64,000 nt of DNA from Polytrichum commune (GCA_950295325.1 OX485806.1:37448001-37512000), one strand, 5' to 3'. Positions 36,363 through 49,461 are shown, counted from the first letter of the stretch. The notes: generated by a model not told the origin, from the sequence alone. Program-made: numbers and translations.

Positions 36363-39300
36363 ATGACTGCGGTACTGTCATCAACACGGAGTCCTCACCG
36401 AACAGGAGGCTATACCCCAGACCAAAGTGAATCCGAAGACTACATCAGCACTTTGCACTATGTTTCAGACACAGACACCGAAGGATACAGTGGCAACCCT
36501 GCATCTCCACTCATCCTGGGCCACCACCACCACCAACAACAAGCGATAGACACATCCATTTCCATTCGAGGCTTGTTTGATGACGACCAATCATCTGGTG
36601 CCACCACCACCACTGCGGGAACCCACCACCAATCTAATGGTAACATTCCCAGGGGGAGATGGGGAGAGCCAGGAAACCACCGAAATGGTGTTAGCCTTCC
36701 TGTGATGAGAGCTCCCACCAATGTGGTGCAAGATAGGGAGAGGGCTCAGTTATCCCTGGTGGCTTTGTTGCTTGCCACCGTGAGGAAATCGGTATTGACA
36801 CTGTGTCAAGCTGTGGAGGATGCTGAGGACACTAGTCTGGAGATTGGATGGCCCACAGATGTGCAGCATGTGGCCCATGTCACCTTCGACCGGTATAATG
36901 GCTTTTTGGGGTTACCACAAGAATTTGAAGTCGAAGTTCCTGGCCGTGTCCCCAGTGCCAGGTTAGTTGGCTTGACCTCTTATATCTGAAATCTGGATGT
37001 CGTCCTAACCTTTCTCGAAGTTGTGGCCACTTTAGAAAAGAGCTTCGATGAAGCAGTGGATATTTAGAAAAACTCTTTTTCTACCTCCGATGAGTTTGAA
37101 CTGGCACAATCCTAGTTTAGTGGGCATGGGACCAGCTTCGTGTGAACTTTTCTAGCATCTTTTCGCAAGCTGGTCCTTACTTACATTTGGAGCAAATTTA
37201 TAAGCCTGTTTCTCGAAAAGCTTCGCGATGAAGCCCTGAATATCTTCCATCATGGACGCTTGGAAAACTTTGGCTTTTGCCTATTAAAAAGTAGCTGCTG
37301 AAGTTTGAAGGTAACTTCAAAACTGGATTTTCTGAGCTGTTCGGTGGGTTTCGTTTGTGACATTTCTGAAATCCTGCTTAAGTAGCTGATGAGAACGTCT
37401 TCCTTATCTAACGATACACGAAGTAGGTAGTGGCCAAGCTTAGAAGAAAGCTGTGATGAAGCATCGGGCCGCTGACGCCTGAAGCATTTGGGCCGCTGAC
37501 GCTTAGAAACACTAGTTAGTTTTCTTCCTCCGATGAGTTTGAATTGGCACAATCCTGGGAAACCCGAGATATGCAGGATGGAACCAGCTTCGTGTGAATC
37601 TTCTCCCAGATCGGTCCTCACATTTTGTGCAAATCTGCAAGCCTGGTTCCTGAAATGAGGTCCACGATGAAGTATTGCACATCGTCAGTCAAGGACACTT
37701 GGAAAGCTTGCATTTTGGGTGCTTGCTGTTTGAGGGCAACTTCAAACTGGTATATTTCCTTACAACCATCTTTGCCAAGTAGCCATTTCCTTTGTGGCAT
37801 CGACACGTCCAAACTCTCCAGTCAGCCTCACAGCTCTCCGGAGACGGAGAGATATCAGAAACCAACTAGTTTTCAGGCTGGGAAATGGTATCCTGATGCT
37901 TAGAATGGTGGCTAACTGAGTGAAATTCTAGTGTAATAAGTTTCTGGATGTCAAATAAGTAGCTTTGGAAAGCTTTGTGCCAAGTAGCCATTTCCTTTTG
38001 TCACATCTACATTCCGAAACCTTCCAGTAAGCCTCAGCTCTCCGGGGTAGAGAGAGAGAGAGAGAGACTTCGGAAACCAACTAGTTGTCAGTCTGGGATC
38101 TAGTATCCTGGTTCTTGGGATGGTGGCTAACTGAGTAGTGAATTAAGTTGCTGAAGTGTCATGTATGTAGCTTTGGAAAGCTTTGTGCTTTGTAGCCGTT
38201 TCCTTTTGTCATATCTATTTGTCAAAACTATCCAGGCAGCTTTCCAAGAGCTCACCGAAGAGAGCTCTCCGAACTAAGTAACTTCTAATGTAATAAGTTG
38301 CTGAAGTGTCAAGTAGCTTTGGAAAGCTTTGTGCCAAGTAGCGATTTCCTTTTTGAACATCTAACTTACATCTCAACACCCCCGAGGATGCTTTGCAAAA
38401 GCTCTCCTTTAGTGAATTCTAGTGTAAGTCGCTGATGTAAGGGAGTGGTTAGGTAGTGGTTCTGCCGATTTTTTTGCTGAGGAATAGGTACTCTTAGAGA
38501 TTTAGCTATGAGCATGCATGTTCAAAAATGTTTGGACCCCACCATCCGACTGTTTTGGCAAGCTTGTGCGAGGTTCGAGGTCATTACAGCCTTTTTGAAC
38601 CTTGAGGTCGGTCACGAGTGTGACACAGTCCCCTTGCTGTGGTGCACGCGAGAGAAGCACGTTTTCGAAATTAGATGTCTTGCTTCGAGGACCAGGTCAA
38701 GGTTGCTAAATTGCCCAACATTACCGATAGGTAGCAGGATTATGAATTCTCGGGGTTTGTACAGTAACATTTCCAAAAATATCTACCTGATTAGTTCCCT
38801 TTTTGGGGTAAGGGATATTCGTTGACCTATACTAGTGAGCAGGGTCCGGACTCCGGGGAGACTTGGGTTGACTATTTAAAACCTTGGATACCCAATAATT
38901 TGGTTAGCTTTGGCTCAACTGTTTCAACTCTTGCAACATGGTTAACCTTGCCTCATTTTGCCTCCCAAGAGCATTTCTAAGTTGAGAAGTGTCAAACTTG
39001 GGTCTGTCTTGTCTGTCTGACAGCTCCGATTTAGTTAGTTTCTTCTTCTCCCTCCTGGGTATTGAAGGATATTTGAAAACCATGCCTAGCTTAGTGAGGT
39101 TTGCTTTCTCCTGTGTGCCTCGAATGCTCGAGATCAACAAGAAGGTTGCAAGTCTTGTAGTAGTGCAAGATGAGAAGAAGTCTGACAATAAGAGCTGGGT
39201 GGTTTTTGGTCATGGCATTTGCAGCCAAAGTGTGTTTGGTGTCTCAGCCGAGTCGATGCAGTGTTCGTACGACCGAAAGGGGAACAGCGTGCCCACCATT

Positions 39301-40700
39301 CTTTTGCTCATGCAGGAGAGATTGTATCATCAAGGAGGCCTCAAGGTTGGTGGTTTTTCACCACCCTCACAAAACTTTCTTCACAAAACACCACTGGATG
39401 GATAGGACTTCTGTCTGCTCTTGTTGTTGATGATGATGTTCATCTTAAAGCTTGTAGAATTGCTGCTTTCTTGGTACCTACTGTGCATGCAGTGATGGGC
39501 TTAAGATCATGCATGCATTCACAAGTAAGTGTTTCTGAGCAAACATGGGATTCGCCTTTGGTTATGGGTCCCTTCACCATCATAACAAAATTTTCTTCAA
39601 AACATTCGGACAACAAGGACTTCTGTCTGTACTTGTTGATGATGTTCTTAAAAGCTTGTAGGATTACTGCTTGAGATCATCCATACACAAGTAAATGTTT
39701 TTGAGTGAAAACTAAATTATGGAATGGATATGGCAGGCTGAGGGCATTTTCAGGATCAATGCTGAGAACAGCCACCATGAACATGTGAGGGATCAACTCA
39801 ACAAGGGCGTGGTGCCCATGGACATTGATCTGCACTGCCTGGCTGGGCTAATCAAGGTAATTAATAATCATGTGAAATAAAAATTATATTTTGAAAGTTG
39901 GGTTCATTTTGAAAACTTTCTACCTTCAGTTCCTTGAAGGTTTCCTCAAGCTCTGGGAACTTACTGCCAAGGTCCGGAAAATTTTATTGCAGGCCTGGTT
40001 CAGGGAGTTGCCACAAGGAGTTCTTGATGTTTTGACTCCTGAGCAAGTGCTGGAATGCCACACGGAAGATGAAACCGTTGCATTGGTGAAGCTTCTACCT
40101 CCTACTCAAGCGGCGCTACTTGATTGGGCCATTAACTTGATGGCCGACGTGGTGCAAGAAGAAGCTGTTAATAAGATGAATGCTCGCAACATTGCTATGG
40201 TGTTTGCTCCCAACATGACCCAGGTAACTGCCAGTTTGCATAACTCAAGATGCACTGCATTTTCCTGTAAAAGTATCGTACAGAGAGAAAATTGTTGCTA
40301 CAATGAATGGAGCCATTCACTAACGCTGTGTGAGCTTTTTTTTGCACAGATGGCCGATCCCTTGACCGCATTGATGCATGCGGTGCAAGTTATGAATTTA
40401 CTGAAGACGCTCATCTTACGGACTCTGAAGGACAGACAAGAAGCAGTATTAGAGCAACAACAAGGTGCAACGGGGCCAGAGACTTCGGAAGGGGATGAAC
40501 CGGACAGTGATTGTAACAATGTGCTTCTCAATGGACACGAGCGTCACAGTTCGGGGATGCAGGAGGACATGAAAGTGGACTACGATCAGTATTCACATCG
40601 GATTGTTATCCCCACAAAACGCAGCACCAAAGTTAAGGCCAAAAATGGAAGATTGGTAAACACCATCGACCAGCACAATCAAAGGGTAGAGGCTTGGTAG
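36363..40700 (+). CDS. CRIB-domain Rho GTPase-activating protein (ROP GAP), five exons
   Basis: Exons 36,363-36,961, 39,225-39,345, 39,737-39,856, 39,993-40,223 and 40,350-40,700 join in phase at GT-AG sites to give 473 residues. Residues 1-130 are low-complexity, with His/Gln and Ser/Thr runs. A CRIB motif (about 159-190: IGWPTDVQHVAHVTFDRYNG) would bind active ROP GTPases. The RhoGAP domain runs from about 202 to 400. The arginine finger is Arg246 in AEGIFRIN, and NARNIAMVFAPN (ending Asn354) is the conserved catalytic-site block. The CRIB-plus-RhoGAP order is specific to plants, where these proteins stimulate GTP hydrolysis by ROPs near the plasma membrane in polarity and hypoxia responses. 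The C-terminus, HNQRVEAW, resembles the usual VEAW(R) end of the family, which supports the stop at 40,698. The exact acceptor of exon 2 (39,225 or 39,231) is uncertain by two codons. Confidence 0.93.
36962..39224 (+). repeat. RhoGAP intron 1 with degenerate tandem repeats
   Basis: Four diverged units of about 200 bp start near 37,765, 37,970, 38,170 and 38,320. They share CCAAGTAGCCATTTCCTTT and GGAAAGCTTTGTGC. A separate pair near 37,140-37,240 and 37,590-37,680 shares 'cttcgtgtgaa...cagctggtcc...aagcctg' phrases. Frames here are shadows. Confidence 0.65.
39346..39736 (+). repeat. RhoGAP intron 2 containing a diverged direct repeat
   Basis: About 190 bp after the exon 2 donor (39,352-39,545; GACTTCTGTCTGCTCTTGTT) is repeated at 39,570-39,705 (GACTTCTGTCTGTACTTGTT). 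Both copies end near CACAAGTAA(G/A)TG. Confidence 0.65.
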
Positions 40701-41647
40701 TTTCTTAGGGTGGTCATCTAAAAAAGGGAAAAATATTTATCTTCTTCTGATGATGATACCCCACTTCCACTCTGCCATGCCTGGTTGGTTGTGTCAGGTG
40801 AGGGGTCGAATCCAGGTTCATTTACTTAGCCCATGGTGAATATCATTAGGGGTCTCTGTTGTGCACATGTACAGTGTCTTGGAGCAAGGAGGGGGTGTTT
40901 GTTCAAGAGGGTCTAGTCTGTCAAAACACACTAGAGGGTTAGGGGGCCGGTGCCATTGTAAAGTGTCAACAAAAAAGCTTAAAGCTGGGTAGTGGTGACG
41001 CAAATCACAGATGGGTAGTGACCTGAGTTGGTGGAAACGGCTGTGGGTCCAAAATGACGATGACATGTAGGGATTACAGTTGAGACTCTGCTGGTTTGCA
41101 CCCATGACTGGGTGGCCAGCTTATAAAAACCACCTTTGTACATTATCAAATCTTTTAGACTGAGAAAATCATGCCTTACTTTTCATTGTCTTCAAACTCA
41201 TCGTTTTCTTGTCACTGGTACCTTGTCGTCGTCTTCCATGCTTTGGAGTGCTCAAAACTTCCCTGCATTGAATTGTGCATCTGGGAAGTTGTCATGGTTA
41301 GAAAAGGCTGCTTTGAATCTTAGTGACGACACTCTCGCTGCATTTGTTGTGCACTGGAAGCTGTTGAGCCATGTGATTTGAGTTTCAAGTTTTTGGGTTA
41401 ATCACCATCTAGGCGCTTATGCAATTTGTCAATTCTATGTTGTCCTTGTCTGTCAGTTGAGATCCTTCCCTGTCTGTTTGCAAGACTGATATTAGCTATG
41501 GTGAATTTTAAGATGTCATGACTTGTAAATGTCAGTTTTACTCTAGTTTTGTGCTCTTTGAAGTGGCTTGCTTTTGGTAGTGTTTTAGTAGCGTTTTGAA
41601 TGTTTTTCCATCCTCTCTCACTTATACACTCCCTTCTGCTTCTTCAG

Positions 41648-41896
41648 GAATGCAAGGTGGAGGCAACAAGTGAGAGACAAGGAAGACTTTCTTGGTTCAA
41701 CGTTTGCCGTCCTTTCTGGTCTATCTCCTACCCCTTGTCCATTTACCACCTGCTGAAGCTCTCTCAAACTCCCGTGGGTGTCAAAGCTTTGCGCTACTGC
41801 ACAGGCACCATCACACTGCTTCTCATCTTCTCATTCGGTTTCAAGTTGCTTCTGTTTGTGTTGACCCTGGCCCTCATCGCCACATTGGCTGGTTAA
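41648..41896 (+). CDS. Possible alternative last exon of the RhoGAP gene: hydrophobic tail
   Basis: A good acceptor (CTTCTTCAG) at 41,647 opens an 82-codon frame to TAA at 41,894-41,896. A good donor (GATTG|GTAAAC) sits inside RhoGAP exon 5 at 40,655/40,656 in the same phase (0). Using both would replace the last 14 residues of the RhoGAP protein by an 82-residue tail, giving 541 residues in all. The tail has a strongly hydrophobic stretch (about tail residues 52-81, ending LLLFVLTLALIATLAG) that could be a membrane segment. Known plant CRIB-RhoGAPs do not have such a tail and normally end near VEAWR, so this would be an isoform, an unrelated small gene lacking its first exon, or chance. Composition is fairly coding-like. 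Confidence 0.35.
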   Translation, partial: ECKVEATSERQGRLSWFNVCRPFWSISYPLSIYHLLKLSQTPVGVKALRYCTGTITLLLIFSFGFKLLLFVLTLALIATLAG

Positions 41897-41899
41897 CTT

Positions 41900-44540
41900 A
41901 GCCTGTGCAATCCAGATTTTTTAGGGTACCACTCTTAATTCTTTTAGAGCTGGCACCAGGGTTTTATGAACCCATATACAATTCTGTGAAGCTCCGTGGA
42001 TATCACCTCTCTCTTTGCCTCCACATTTTCACTTGTTGAAGATTACTTGAGGTTTCAAATCAGCAAGCGTCATCAAGCCCACTTTATGCTGCCAAATGGA
42101 ACTGCCAAATGGCAGTTTGGCGAGGATGTATGAGAAAATTTACGAAGGGGACTCACTTTGACATGCAGCGAGAAAATTCTTTCTTCTTGCTGGAGGTTAT
42201 GAGCATTACTCAATTCAATTGTTTGCAGCGGCAGCTTTCTACAATGGTTGCTGCAGATAAGCTATGTGCCACAATGTTTTAAACTGGCAGTCTGTTACGA
42301 GCGGGATTCGACAATAGTCCACTGAAACAATCTTTACTTTCCACAGGAATTTGCTTTCCGTTGTTTTTCACAGCATAGACAGAGAAGTGCCTGCAGAAGC
42401 AATTGGAGCAAAACCTGACCAGGATTTCACAGCCTGCATTGGGTCTTGTACTCTGCTCAGTTTTTGCTCCATTTGCTGGGCCAGAACACATTCAAGAATT
42501 TAAACAATAAAGATCACCCATGTCTGGGACATTCATTTGAGTTTTCAATGCAAAAACCTCAAAACTGCAATAAAACTTGGGAGCATCACCTCGGGGGCAA
42601 CATCTGTCGACCCCCTTCATGTTCTCCCCTTTTATAATCTTGGTGTGTACACTTTGTTCCTGTCAGCTTGTCATTTCCTGTTTCGTCTTTCTCAGAACTG
42701 GACTGTTATCAGAAAAATTGAAAATGATCTCCATGAGGATTTGGAGACGCTATGTATAGATCTCCAGAAAGGAAAAAGATTCTGTTCAGTGGCAAACTCT
42801 GAATGACTATCCACTTCCATGTAATTCCTATCAGTCTGCATTCTTGTGTCACAGCCAGTTTCTGCATTTCTGCATATGGAGGGAGGACATGCGAAATGTT
42901 GGAATGTGAAACGACAATCTAATGAAACATTGCTAACGAAACATGTCACTTGAGTCATCAGATGAGAAACACATTTTATGCACGAACACTGGAAATTGGA
43001 GCTGCAGATGGTCATTGTGTGAATTAGCGATGTGTCTTCCATGGACTCCTGGAGATGGAAGAGTTGCTTCATGAAAGATGTGAAGAGAGGGTTAAGGGAA
43101 AGCTTACATATCTGTGCAACTCTGTGGATCCTTCCTTGCAGTCAATCCTGTGTTCTTTAATCACAAAGTGTTTCCAACCCTCGACCAAATGAGTCTACTT
43201 CCCTGCTGAAATTAGTTGACAATTTGGAGTGGCAGAAAATTGATTGGAGAAGGCTAGTCCCCCTGGGCAGTTAAATGTGACCTTGAAGTTCATGAGCTTT
43301 AGGCTCAGCAACTAATCCCAACTACAGTCACCGTTTCAAGTTTTACATGTAAAAGCATGTGGTTTCAAGTACATAAACTCTTCTTTTCAGCTAACCCAGT
43401 TCCCATAACCCTCCCACCGAACTGTTAGGGTCTTCTCTGTAATTCATCAAAGAAGCTGCTACAGCGGTTTCAATATCCTGGCGCCCCTCAAAATTCCCCT
43501 CCTCGCAGACCAAGAGTGCAAAATTGCCTGTGGGCTACTTTGAGGCATCTCGGATGCACTGTAACTTCTTTGGAATTGAAAGGTTGAAAATTCTATTTAA
43601 TTCATGATATTTGGTTTTGAGGCGACGATACTACTATCCTAAGTGTTTCTGTTTTAACTTTATAACAATTGACCGCAACATTCCTCGTCTTCTCGGTTTG
43701 CGCCTCTGTGTTGAGCATCTTTGATTGGATGCAAAATTTCAAGGATTCTGGAAGATTTTTGGTGCATCATGGGGGGCCATGATTCTGGCAAGGGATATGG
43801 ATCACTACCTTTCGTGCAGGAACTGCCTCCGGGTTTGTTATCAGGATTTCTTCTCATGTCATTCATGTTCCAAGTCACGGTTGACATGCTTCAAATCCCA
43901 GTGTGGCTTCAGAAATTGAACAAGTTGTTGTTGATCTTAAACTGGGGAGTCATGCTAACATTCTATTGCACTGGACCGTTGAGCAATTTCGAGGAAGAAC
44001 TGAAGAATAACTTGAAAAATTCACTGTCTGTCTCAGGATGAAGTGCATGTAGAAACTGTGCATTTTACCTTCACCAAGGAACGCCTCGGACTCTCAGTCG
44101 ATCTATGAGCGCATGCTGATCTATGAAGTTCTTCATGGTCAAAATCTTTGTAAGATGATCAACCATGTGTTGACATGTGTTGACCTAATTTTCCTCCCTC
44201 TCTCATAACCCTGACCCTTCTCTTGACGATGCTTTCGACTTCAAAGTTGCGTGGGGATGAATTGCACATTGAGTTCATCATGGCTATGGCGGACGGCTGG
44301 GACGAAACCAGGAAATTAGCAACGAAAATCTGAGAAACTACAGCAATTTATACACATGGCCTCTCACTAGCCTGTATCCTTGCACCGTTTTCTTCATGAT
44401 GCTTTCCACTTCAAAGTTGCATATGGAAACCATGGCTATGGCGGACGGTTGGGACGAGCTTGCCACCAGGGGCATCATCAGCATCATCCACCAGACACTA
44501 ACGTGGAAAGATTGAGCAACTACTGCAATTTCTGAACGTC
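41900..44540. other. Intergenic, small duplication upstream of the next gene
   Basis: AATAAA at 42,506-42,511 could serve a transcript ending here. The block near 44,225-44,320 (GCTTTCGACTTCAAAGTTGC, then ATGGCTATGGCGGACGG) is repeated at 44,398-44,470. The 106-codon frame at 43,721-44,041 has no domain, and no gene is claimed. Confidence 0.45.
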
Positions 44541-47500
44541 ATGGGGTGTGGGGTATCGAAAGATGACATAGCGGAGCCCCGCCCCATGAGCCTTGTGCAA
44601 TCTCGGGGCAATGGCAAAAACAACTACAACAACAACAATATTAACAACATCAGGAACAGCATCAACAACAATCAGAACAACAATACAGAGCCATGTGGAG
44701 CAGCAGGACAACCTTCGAAATTGAATTGTGGTGGCGGCGTGGAATTGCCTGGCTCCACATGCACCAAATCATTTCCACATAAGCCTCCCACTCCTCCTTC
44801 GGTTATCATTGCAGAATCCAATTGGATGCCAAGGAAGGATGGCAAAGACATTCCATCCCCAGAGCTTGCAGTACCGATGACTAGGAGGTCATCTTCACGA
44901 AAGATCAGAGTGGAGGAGGTTGAGTATGGGGTGCATGGCGCCACTGCTTTGGCAATTCTGAGCACCGGTACCAACACTCCGGAGGATGAGGAGGTGGAGC
45001 AGGAGGAGCAGGATGAGGATGAGGAGGAGTATGTTGTCTCTGGAACCGATTTGGAGAATATGAACTTGATTGGCAACGATATGAAGGGCTTGCAATTGCC
45101 GTATGCTGTTGGCACATTTACAAATGCTGTGGGGCAGGCGGCTCTCATCGACGCTCTTGTGAGTAGCACCAGCCACACAATAGCCAACTACCAGGCCATG
45201 GCCAGCAACGCCATAGCCAATAATGCAAACGGTTTCGTCGACTTCCCAGCTATGGTATCCACCTAACCCCACCGCCATCTCTTACAACGCGATGCTCTCC
45301 ATCCTTGTAAATCACCACATATCATCACTACTCACTATAACCTATGAAGCTTAGTATTTTCTTTCTAAACCTATTGAAGTCTACTTCCTCTCTTCCATTC
45401 ATTTCGGATTCGGGCAGGAATTGAAGCAATATTCTGCATCCTGCCCTTTTTCCTACAATTGAAGTGCAATTGACTAAGCCTTTGATCAAGATTATTCATG
45501 AAGGAAAGAGAACAAGCTCTCCTTACCTAAAAATGTCATTTGCATGTTGAAGTCAAAAGGCAATCACATGTATGAGCTTCTGATTGCTGCAATAATGCAA
45601 AGGAAATTCAATCCTCTTTAAAGAAGGTTACTCTGTTGTACGTGTGCACACAACTGACGTCCATTTCTCAAGCATCTACAAGTTTGAGGCGAGAGTTGTG
45701 GGAGTTCATGCCCACCAACTGGTCCTTCCTTTGGATTTTCAATACATTATTTCAATGTTCATGAATTTCCTCAAGTCCAATGGCCATTCAATAATTCCAA
45801 CGACAGCTGAAGTTTACCTACATTTATCATGGTGAAGCTCTCAACAGCAATCAAACATTCTTCTGTTGGAAAAAGGTCCAGGCTCTTCAGAGGTGATCGA
45901 GACCACCCTCTACACCAGGATGATTGCAGTTCAACTAACACAATCTTCAACGGCAATCTGGTGTGCAGGCAGGGGGTGTAATTACAATCTCAGCACCTGA
46001 TCTGTGCAGTGCAATTTCACCCGTGAGGAAGGCAGAGATTATTGACCTGGATGTAGGTGCTCTCAATCTCTCAGATTTATGGTTGAGGTGTCATCTGGTG
46101 GTTGCAATTGTTATAACACTAGTCTGAGTCCATACCGTCTCCAGACATCCCTGCACCGTCCGATCCACATGCCACCGTCGATGGCCGGCTGTTTTGGAAC
46201 TTTGGAATGCTGTCTGCGTTCATGCATATGTGCCCTTGCCGTCCCAAGGTTCCAAAAATTGTACAATAGATTATGGTAGAGTACACTATTTGCTGTAAGG
46301 CAGCTTGGATATGATTCATTGACGAGGAGAAATTTTTGTGATTCCACATGTCCTTTAAAATTCAACAAACTTTTAAAGAATCTGAAGTGCCACAGAGAGT
46401 GCAAATCAGCCTCCTCTTTTCCTCGCCTTTTCTCCTCTCAGGTGTCAACGTAGAGCTTATAAATTTACCTGCACGATTCATTCATACACGAGCTGTGGTA
46501 TAATGAACCTGCTGATTTCCGAGGTGAACGTGGGAAAATTTAATTTGGCATTTGATAGAAATTTTTGCAGAGGAGAAAAGGGATTAGGAGATTGAAAGTT
46601 TCTCCTTGTGGTTACAGGAATTGCTTACAGTAAGGTCATAAAGTGGACAAAACCTGTTGAATGGAGACTATCAATGTCTGGCTTCCTGATTGAACAGAGA
46701 AGGCAAAAATTGCTGCTTCAAGGTTTTTGTCCTTTCGAGATTGCATTCAGAGAGCCAGTCTCTGATGATCCCTCGTGTCAATGATGGCCCTTAGGGGAAG
46801 ATTAGGTGCAGGTCGGAGTGCCTGTGCCCGTTCAAGATGTTCACTTTTGAACGAAGGCAGTAAATCTTCAACGTCCCTCTAATTCTGGTGACGCCTTGTT
46901 TTGGAATCACCTAGAGAAATAGAGTAACTTGAAGACTGAGCAATAGCATGATTCATGCTGGTGGGAAATAAATGGATGGTTGTGAATTTCAGACAACTGA
47001 AAATAAATGGAAAATTAGAGCTATCCAAAATGTCCCTCAAAGAAGGATGAAACTGTGGGTTTGATCCTTCCTTGAGAAATTCTTTTTTTTTTAAGAGCTC
47101 ATTAGCTCGTTGTGCGTTGGAGTTTATTTTGAAAGTTGGGTGAAATTTTTGGAACCTCCGCTTGCCATCCCAAAAACTCTGAGAGAACTCTAGGATCTAG
47201 AATAAGGTATGACCATGGGACCGGCTGTTCTAAATCCCGGGTCAGCATGTGCAAGCCTTAGCTTGGGCCACCCATCCTAGGAGGACAAGCTAGAAGGTCG
47301 GGTTTGTATTAGCCCCACACCACTCTTTGTGTATGATAATTTAAGCATTAAGAAAACTTGGGTGATTTGATGCACAAGCTCTGAAACTAACATTTTAGCC
47401 AACTCCAACTCAACGGGAGTTTGATGCCAAGACTATACAAATAACTCTATTATTGCATGCTCTTGTGTTCCCCCACAACAGGAAGATGATGCACTGGCCA

Positions 47501-48676
47501 CGGAGATGTCCGAACCCAAGTCGTTTGGGAAGCAGCAACCCGCGCACGCTGATTTCTGGTCGGACGGAGGCACAGACGATGCTGATACCGACGACCCGGT
47601 GTCGCGCCCCGAATCGACGACAATGCGGGAGGCGAAGAAGACGAAGAGCCTACCTCTCCTCATGCTCGAGGACCCTGCGTCTGCACCACCCGACGACGAA
47701 TATGATCCCGGGGTGGCAACTCAAAAACAGCTCTTTTATTACTTTCCCTTCTAAGAGTTTACGGTTTTGTTCATATGTAAAGACTTCAAGCAACATGTGT
47801 GGAAAGAGGACCTTGAGAGGAATCCAAATAACACCATAAGTGTCTAAATGAGAAAGGTTTGGACCTCCATAATATGTTCTGAGAACTTCTAATACGCATA
47901 TTTTCTTATACATGGGTGATCACCACCCAGACACATTGGCCCTTCGAAAAATTCCTTTTTTAACAAGGAAAATTGCTATAGTACCATCCTCATAACGCTA
48001 CTCACCTTCTAGCCAAATGTCTGACATGTGGCTTGACAAAATGCCTGAGAGTCACCACATTCAGTGCTAAATCTGGCACTCCAAGAGGTTATTCTCGGAT
48101 TGCTACGGGTGTCATTATGTACTTATTCTGCGCTCATAGAAGTTTGACCTGCGTAACCTTATGTTCTAATATTTCGGATCTCAACTGTAAAATGACTTCC
48201 TAACATGGTGACCCCTGGTTCTTATACAGGACTTGCCACTTCGGGATTATGATTGCGCCCACTACAAGACCTCGGATTACATGATGAGCCCGGCCGAAAA
48301 ATTGTTAGATGATGACGCATCGGTCTCCTTGAGCGAGTACTTGGCGGGTTTAGCCTCGGCGCAGACGACGCCCATGTCGGTTTCGACAGAGCTTGGTAAG
48401 AACCCACACCGCAATAGTACGAGCGGCACCACGGGGTCGTTAATCACTAATCCCGGGACCGGAACCGGACATGTTAGCAATAATAACAATAATGTGGACC
48501 CTACACGATTAATCGTGGTTGCGAAAGTGCCCCGATACAACGAGTGGGCGAGCTCGCAAGCGGATGCCGACATCGAGAGTATCGATCTCTTGAACACACA
48601 CGCGGCTGGCTACTTGGATAGCCCCATGGAACCACCCACGTTGGACGGCCACGGAATCCACAAAGACAGCCCGTGA
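44541..48676 (+). CDS. Unrecognised, probably N-myristoylated, disordered protein (three exons)
   Basis: Exons 44,541-45,254, 47,482-47,712 and 48,230-48,676 join in phase 0 at both introns (donors ATG|GTATCC and GGG|GTGGCA; acceptors ACAACAG and TTATACAG), giving 463 residues. The start MGCGVSKDD fits N-myristoylation at Gly2 with palmitoylation at Cys3, so the protein probably sits on the plasma membrane. It is otherwise low in structure: an Asn-rich run (residues 24-48), a basic MTRRSSSRK patch (113-121), a very acidic segment (148-163) and a Ser/Asp-rich C-terminal part with YMMSPAEKLLDDDASVSLSE (332-351). No enzymatic domain is recognised. The start resembles many plant MGC proteins of several unrelated families. 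Upstream sequence is not in frame, and a 2.2-kb first intron could hide more exons. The third exon has balanced, GC-richer codon use than its surroundings, which supports coding. Confidence 0.6.
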
Positions 48677-49357
48677 ATTTGCCGTAAATTCCCGTGAATT
48701 TTGTGAAGGATCTGCTCCGGCTAGCATCCTGTGATTGTTCAGAGAGTGTAACGTGGGCCCTTTGTCAGAAGTGGAATCATCATGCAAGCTTGCGGATGTG
48801 GAGGAAACCAGGCCCGGATGTGTGGATAGTAAAATTGTGCCTCCCATTACATGTCAGCTTCAACCTGAAGAATGGCAGGCAGGGCCCATTATTTTGTTGT
48901 TTGCGTTTGTGGCCAAAGATTCCTTTGGTAGGAATTCCTACTGTAAAGGGCTAAACAATGTTACGAGGAGTCACCCTAGTTTGGTTTTACTGGGTGGAAA
49001 GAAATATTGATTTGTCCTTCAAAAATGGCAACATATGGGACATGAAAAGGATGATGCAACAAATTTAGTTGGCAACCTTAGGGGGTTTATACGACTGCAC
49101 TAGGATTGCCTGGGGCTAAAGCGTTGAAGTTTGTCGAAGAAGCAACCTTCAGCATAATTGAGGAAATTTTTGGACAACCTCGACATTTCTTTGGGGTAGA
49201 AGAACTAGGGGTCACTGTGTCAGGAAGTAGGGGTCACCGTGTTAGAAAAGTGTCCATTTTAAGACGTGCTTACCTTAGTGAGTTGGAAACCCTGCCATGT
49301 CTCACGGTTGTATTGAGAAACTATTTAGATATTGAAGTTGTGATTGATGTATATTCT
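48677..49357. other. Intergenic, no gene seen
   Basis: Only short frames. The 92-codon frame at 49,106-49,384 runs into the duplicated tRNA flank and has no domain. Confidence 0.5.
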
Positions 49358-49461
49358 AACAGTACCTCATCGTGCAAAACGTGATTTCGGAAGTCATTGT
49401 GGTTACAGCATCACACTATAGAAGTCGCGAATTTGGATGTATATCAACATAGCATGGCCTG

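Noticed and set aside
40770-40830. B-box-like GGGTCGAATCC downstream of the RhoGAP stop, suggesting a second SINE
   Set aside because: The only A-box-like word is about 25 bp upstream, too close for a tRNA promoter, and no target duplication or tail was found.
44672-45278. Long minus-strand frames opposite exon 1 of the MGCG gene (171 and 127 codons)
   Set aside because: Shadows of the acidic GAG/GAT-rich coding strand. They have no start context or domain.
47170-47330. Block with tRNA-like words (CTAAATCCCGGG) in intron 1 of the MGCG gene
   Set aside because: No matching A box at the right distance and no target duplication.
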